Assembly (NCBI GenBank): GCA_015680685.1
Contig: MNCI01034627.1
Location: 835,193 to 893,192 of the forward strand
Direction: 5' to 3'
Source of the DNA: Gnetum montanum
Taxonomy: Eukaryota; Streptophyta; Gnetopsida; Gnetales; Gnetaceae
Length of the DNA stretch: 58,000 nt
In this document: positions 57,621 to 58,000 of the stretch, piece after piece
Position numbering within the stretch: the first letter of the stretch is position 1
How the letters are laid out: each line of letters begins with the position of its first letter
Program-made: the position numbers and the translations under genes
Notes under the pieces: model-generated
Told to the model about the DNA's origin: nothing
What the model saw: the letters and a program-made list of their open reading frames with translations, nothing else
Databases searched by the model: none

Positions 57621-58000
57621 TGATGAGGTGTTGTGATTGGCCGTGTTGATGGGATGTCATTGATGTGACCTCATCAAAGGGATGTCATCAACATAGGGTT
57701 TGACTTATTGATGTGTATCCATCAACAGGGCTCCCTGTTTCACCTATAAATACATGCTCACCAGCTACATTTATAGCATAAGTCTCAAAGTTGTAGTGAA
57801 GCTCTAGGAGTTTTTCCACTTGAAAGTTAGAATATTTTTTAAGTGCCTGCAGTAGGAGTCAAAGAGTATGTGGATCTTTATTCAAGCACTGTTGTACTTA
57901 AGCACTACAATGTGTGCAGCGATAAAGATGACCTTTCTAATAAACCTTGTAGCACTTTGAAATAGATTAATTATTTTTCTTTATGCATTTAATATTTTAA
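57621..58000 (+). repeat. 5' part of an LTR of the TGATGA-ended group, cut by the window edge
   Basis: It opens TGATGAGG at 57621 and has TATAAATA at 57745-57752. Its R-U5-like part (57844 onward) matches the minus strand of the solo LTR at about 14040-14130, for instance GCAGTAGGAGTC, GGATCTTTATTC and AAACCTTGTAG. It may be a complete LTR or the start of another element to the right. The first 55 bases can fold: TGATGAGGT pairs with ACCTCATCA. Confidence 0.75.

Overview
The window looks like nuclear DNA from a plant with a large, repeat-rich genome. The evidence is plant-type Ty1/copia and Ty3/gypsy retrotransposons, an L1-like LINE, tRNA-derived SINEs, a Helitron, a solo LTR and a foldback element. 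Nearly all are old and full of stop codons, many of the kind left by C-to-T decay. They surround one intact, GC-rich, intronless gene for a plant enzyme family (3-ketoacyl-CoA synthase, KCS). A gymnosperm or fern would fit this texture, but the species cannot be fixed from the sequence alone.

Layout. 1-5.6 kb is non-coding and holds a diverged tandem array of about 180-bp units (1.74-4.97 kb); a 46-bp duplication around an N at 5324 looks like an assembly join. 5.65-9.13 kb is a dead Ty3/gypsy pol of Tat type (reverse transcriptase, RNase H, a second RNase H, integrase), followed by a polypurine tract and the start of its 3' LTR (9379). A second LTR of the same family lies inverted at 11.64-13.16 kb with leader repeats at 10.57-11.56 kb. 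A solo LTR of another family sits at 13315-14347 with a perfect 5-bp target duplication. An L1-like LINE on the minus strand fills 15.4-19.2 kb, and a 5'-truncated relative lies at 51.8-53.5 kb. Four SINE-like pieces lie at 14.6-22.8 kb.

The only intact gene is the KCS-like CDS at 23648-25099 (483 aa). It keeps the active-site Cys and the Asn of the triad, but the triad His is Gln and a second conserved His is Ile, so it may be a non-catalytic or altered KCS.

26638-31430 is a dead but complete-length Ty1/copia element (minus strand) with both LTRs and a tRNA-Met primer site. 33.1-47.2 kb is a Helitron relic (zinc finger, HUH Rep, PIF1 helicase) split by a nested 9.1-kb LTR element (36705-45819, minus strand). 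The nested element has a tRNA-Asp primer site and a gag, but no recognisable pol. Where pol should be it carries a second large decayed gene (ORF2), preceded by a promoter-like block that copies the LTR's own layout (GATATC/GATATT boxes just upstream of a TATA box). This element is the best candidate for something undescribed. The right end holds a 0.36-kb foldback element (47.57-47.93 kb), several small tandem duplications, and the start of another LTR of the TGATGA-ended group (57621 to the window edge).

Apart from the KCS-like gene there is no sign of genes working together; the rest is a record of nested transposition followed by decay.
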